Shown here one piece after another: positions 61,252-64,000 of a stretch of 64,000 bases of DNA; the first letter of the stretch is position 1, and the number at the start of each line of letters is the position of its first letter. The notes below the pieces were generated by a model. It saw only the letters and a program-made list of their open reading frames with translations. It did not search any database and was not told the DNA's origin. The stretch is from Myxococcales bacterium (GTDB lineage: Bacteria > Myxococcota_A > Polyangia > Polyangiales > Ga0077539): NCBI GenBank assembly GCA_030652255.1, contig JAUSAZ010000107.1, positions 1-64,000 of the forward strand, given 5' to 3'. The position numbers were made by a program, and so were the translations under genes.

Positions 61252-63015
61252 TCAGCCCGTCCCGTCCTTCGGCTCCTTGGCGGCGTCGATGGCCTCGCGC
61301 ACCTTGCGGGTGAGCGACACCGACGTGATGGGCTTCTGCAGGTACGACACCTCCGCGTCGGGCAGCCCGTGCCGGGTCAGGATGTCGTCGGTGTAGCCTG
61401 ACATGCACACGATGGCCGTCTCGGGCCGCGTGGGCGCCAGGTGCCGCGCCAGCTCCGGGCCGCTCATCCGCGGCATCACCACGTCCGTGAGCAGCAGGTC
61501 GATCGGCCCGGCGAAGCCCTCGCTCTGGCGCAGGGCGTCCTCGCCGTCGCGGGCCACCAGCACGCGGTAGCCCGCGCGCCGCAGGATCGCGTGCACCACG
61601 TCGCGCACCTGCGCCTCGTCCTCCACCAGCAGGATCGTCTCGCTGCCCTCCAGGCTGGTCGCCGTCGGCGTCACGGCCGCCCCGTCGGCGTCCGCCTCGA
61701 CGCGCGGGAGGTACACCGTGAAGGTCGTGCCGCGCCCGGGCTCGCTCTGCACCCAGATGCTGCCGCCGCTCTGGCGCAGGATGCCGAACACCGTCGACAG
61801 CCCGAGGCCCGTCCCCTTGCCCCGCTCCTTCGTGGTGAAGAAGGGCTCGAAGATCCGCGACTGGGTGAGCTTGTCCATCCCGACCCCGGTGTCCGTCACC
61901 GTCAGCATGACGTACGGACCCACCACCGCGCCGAGGTGCGCGCTCGCGTACTGCTCGTCGAGCACCACGTTGCGCGTCTCGATGGTCAGCCTGCCCCCCG
62001 TCGGCATCGCGTCGCGCGCGTTGACCACCAGGTTCAGGATCACCTGCTGGAGGTTGCCCGGGTCGGCCCGCACCAGCCCGAGCGCCGGGGAGAGCGCGGT
62101 CACCAGCTCGACGTCCGCGCCCAGCAGCCGCGTCAGCATCCGCTCGGTCTTCGCCAGCAGCTCGTTGAGGTCGACCGCCCGCTGCTCGGTCATCTCGTGC
62201 CGGCTGAACAACAACAGCTGTCGGGTCAGCTCCGCGGCGCGCGCCCCCGCCGCCCGGATCTCCTGGAGGTTGTCGTGCAGGGGCGTGCCCGGCTCGAGCT
62301 CGTCCACCGTGAGGTCGGCGTACCCGAGCATCACCGACAGGATGTTGTTGAAGTCGTGCGCCACGCCGCCCGCGAGGCGACCGACGGCCTCCATCTTCTG
62401 CGCCTGCCGCAGCTGCGCCTCGAGATCCGTGCGCGCCGTGACGTCGACCACCACCGCCATGCGCACCGCCGCGCCGTTGAGGGTCAGCGAACGGGCGACG
62501 ATCTCCACCTGGAGCGCCGACCCGTCGCTTCGGGCGTGCGAGGCCGCGCCCCGCCACTCCTCCGGCGTCGCCGCCCGCAGGGCCCGGGCCGCCGTCGCGC
62601 GCTCGGCCGGCGCCCACAGGTCGGCCGCGGAGAGCTGGAGCAGCGCCTCCCGGGGGTAGTCATAGAGCAGCACCGCCGCGTCGTTGGCGCTGACGATGCG
62701 CAGCGTGGCGGCGTCGAAGGCGAGCACCGGCACCGGGCTCGCGTCGCAGAGGAGCCGCTGGGCGGCCTCGGACTCCCGCAGCGCCGCCTCGGCGCGCTCT
62801 CGCTCGGCCACGTCGCGCACGAGGTCGTCGTAGAGCGCACGCAGCTCGGCCGAGGAGATGCTCAGCGAGCGCTCCATCATGTAACGCTCGCGGTCGAAGT
62901 CGCCGTACGACTCGCTCACGCGCTCGATGAGGCTGAGCCACGCGCTCGGGTCGGCCGGCGGAGCGTCGAGGCCGAGTCCGAGGCGACGGAGCTGGCGGGC
63001 GAGGAGCGGGTGCAC
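61252..63015 (-). CDS. Hybrid PAS histidine kinase with receiver
   Basis: 587 residues, no membrane segment. A helical N-terminus, a PAS domain at ~85-195 (LLCDASPVPVLAFDAATLRI), then the HisKA His in LAGGVAHDFNNILSVMLGYA (about His220), the ATPase domain (QVILNLVVNARDAMPTGGRL, GTGLGLSTVFGI) and a C-terminal receiver with Asp in LLLTDVVMPRMSG (about Asp508) and Lys in YLQKPITS. This is a soluble sensor that ends in its own receiver. GTG start 6 bases after the FIST gene, which probably provides the ligand signal. Confidence 0.93.
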   Translation of the reverse strand: MHPLLARQLRRLGLGLDAPPADPSAWLSLIERVSESYGDFDRERYMMERSLSISSAELRALYDDLVRDVAERERAEAALRESEAAQRLLCDASPVPVLAFDAATLRIVSANDAAVLLYDYPREALLQLSAADLWAPAERATAARALRAATPEEWRGAASHARSDGSALQVEIVARSLTLNGAAVRMAVVVDVTARTDLEAQLRQAQKMEAVGRLAGGVAHDFNNILSVMLGYADLTVDELEPGTPLHDNLQEIRAAGARAAELTRQLLLFSRHEMTEQRAVDLNELLAKTERMLTRLLGADVELVTALSPALGLVRADPGNLQQVILNLVVNARDAMPTGGRLTIETRNVVLDEQYASAHLGAVVGPYVMLTVTDTGVGMDKLTQSRIFEPFFTTKERGKGTGLGLSTVFGILRQSGGSIWVQSEPGRGTTFTVYLPRVEADADGAAVTPTATSLEGSETILLVEDEAQVRDVVHAILRRAGYRVLVARDGEDALRQSEGFAGPIDLLLTDVVMPRMSGPELARHLAPTRPETAIVCMSGYTDDILTRHGLPDAEVSYLQKPITSVSLTRKVREAIDAAKEPKDGTG

Positions 63016-63021
63016 CCGACG

Positions 63022-64000
63022 TCACTCTTCCCAGATGGTGGTGAGGGCCATGGTCTGGTTGTACAGCTCACAGCGCCCCGCCGCGTAGGGAGAGATTTCG
63101 CCGTACGAGTAGAAGCCGACCTGCCGGGTGCCGGCCGGGAAGGCCTCCAGGGTCGCCTCGGACTCCTCCTCGACGCGCTGCCCCAGCACCAGCCGGCGGC
63201 CGACGCAGCTGATGGCGATGGAGAGCGCCTCGCCCGCGGGGACGCCCGCCCCGAGGGCCAGGAGCGCTGCGTCCGAGGCGCCCTGCACGAGGCGGTCGAG
63301 GTTGGCCCGCATGAGCTGCGCGCGGAAGCCCTGCGGCACGTCGCCAGCGAAGGTCATCGACTGGGCCGCGTGGTCGATGTCGAGGATGGTGCGCACCAGT
63401 CGGCGCCCCCCCGGGGCCGGGTCGCGCACCAGAAGGGGGAAGAGCAGCGCCGCCGCCGGGAGGCCCGCGGAGAGCTCGCCGAGGTAGGTCTCGTAGAGCT
63501 CGAGCGCGGGCCGGCCGTCGAGCTCGTAGAGCACGTTGCCGGCGGAGCGCGTCACGACCCGCTCGGGGCCGAAGACGTCCCAGCCCCCTTTGGCGCCGTG
63601 GCCCACGCGCACCGCGTCGCCGTAGAGCCCGACGGCCGTGATGAAGCCCGCGCGGGGCGCGGCGTCGACGAGGGTCCAGGTGCGCTGGAAGCGATCACCG
63701 TCGCCCGCGAGGCCGCCGGTCACCACCACCGCCGGGTCGAGCGCGGACCCGAGGCCGCGCACCACGTCGCTCCCGTTGATGTCCCGGCCGTCGCAGAGGG
63801 CGATCACCGCGCGCAGCCCGGGGTCGCCCAGCGCGTGGGCCACCTGGCGGGCGGCCGCGAAGCCGTCGCCGCCAGGGCCGACCGGCGCCAGCGCCGTGCG
63901 CAGGGCGGTGCGCTCGAAGGCCATCACCGCCACTGCGATGGAGTCGTCGAGGACCCGGGTGCCGTGCACCTCCCCGGCGGTGGAGCACCCCAGGACGTGA
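63022..64000 (-). CDS. FIST-domain sensor protein (5' end off window)
   Basis: At least 325 residues. Reading in from the window edge, the frame continues upstream as HVLGCSTAGEVHGTRVLDDS, the conserved FIST N-terminal block, so the start lies beyond base 64000. FIST_N and FIST_C parts are both visible (GLAGDGDRFQRTWTLVDAAP; CVGRRLVLGQRVEEE). The final segment ends FYSYGEISPYAAG. FIST domains bind small molecules and are often next to kinases, as here. Same strand as the histidine kinase, spacing 6 bases. Confidence 0.9.
   Translation of the reverse strand, partial: HVLGCSTAGEVHGTRVLDDSIAVAVMAFERTALRTALAPVGPGGDGFAAARQVAHALGDPGLRAVIALCDGRDINGSDVVRGLGSALDPAVVVTGGLAGDGDRFQRTWTLVDAAPRAGFITAVGLYGDAVRVGHGAKGGWDVFGPERVVTRSAGNVLYELDGRPALELYETYLGELSAGLPAAALLFPLLVRDPAPGGRRLVRTILDIDHAAQSMTFAGDVPQGFRAQLMRANLDRLVQGASDAALLALGAGVPAGEALSIAISCVGRRLVLGQRVEEESEATLEAFPAGTRQVGFYSYGEISPYAAGRCELYNQTMALTTIWEE

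Overview
The window is very GC-rich chromosomal DNA (clearly above 70% by eye) with long antisense shadow frames, many GTG starts and dense gene packing. The content points to a myxobacterium-like member of the Myxococcota, probably of the Polyangiales/Sandaracinaceae kind. The grounds are two membrane-anchored Ser/Thr kinases (one with a beta-propeller tail, one with PEGA plus a Thr-Pro tail), many lipoproteins (one with an Asp-Ala-Gly-Glu low-complexity stalk), an hprK-rapZ-HPr-EI cluster, and orphan two-component and FIST signalling genes. Taxonomy is inferred from gene content only. I see no prophage, intact insertion sequence, rRNA or CRISPR array.

Layout. 0-7.3 kb: a 3D-domain exported protein; a TetR-VOC-PhnB operon with a clear operator; a decayed stretch (3.17-4.1 kb) with a ~20.5-bp repeat array and a truncated Uma2 gene; a Cys-rich cytosolic protein and a thioredoxin-fold lipoprotein; a polytopic GT-C-like protein. 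7.4 kb: tRNA-Gly(GCC) with a near-consensus promoter and an intrinsic terminator. 7.5-13.3 kb: a LolC/E-type permease, a lipoprotein plus coiled-coil pair, a lower-GC gap, and a group-2 sigma-70 factor. 13.3-17.3 kb: the regulatory PTS operon hprK-rapZ-ptsH-ptsI, without the EIIA gene I would expect from memory. 17.4-23.8 kb: a large lipoprotein coupled to a FadL porin, yhbY, and two hypothetical genes ending in a perfect palindrome. 23.8-31.6 kb: gpsA, the kinases, and aminopeptidase P. 31.8-39.1 kb: comM, a lipase-like hydrolase, an OYE frame fused to a UDP-glucose dehydrogenase-like frame, and a histidine kinase/response regulator pair. 39.4-47 kb: a repeat lipoprotein and an RND efflux pair. 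47.2-49 kb: an ATPase/TOPRIM pair resembling two-gene anti-phage systems. 49-64 kb: a TSUP transporter; a radical SAM/SPASM enzyme next to a small repeat-bearing lipoprotein; a LysM pair; a WYL regulator with a divergent GFA protein; a metzincin-motif protein with partner; an exported pirin; and a FIST/histidine-kinase sensor module running off the end.

Most distinctive systems. (1) The radical SAM/SPASM gene at 49876-51183 lies 11 bp downstream of an ORF with an N-terminal four-Cys ribbon, a lipobox and three repeats of the form VYG(I/V)PxD; this looks like a maturase and its modified surface peptide. (2) The ATPase/TOPRIM pair is a PARIS/OLD-like defence candidate. (3) Two convergent gene gaps are almost exactly filled by long dyad-symmetric elements, one perfect 44-bp and one imperfect 127-bp. 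(4) A nine-unit array has a mean period of about 20.5 bp, close to two helical turns and not a codon multiple. Functions are assigned from family motifs read by eye; no database search was possible.
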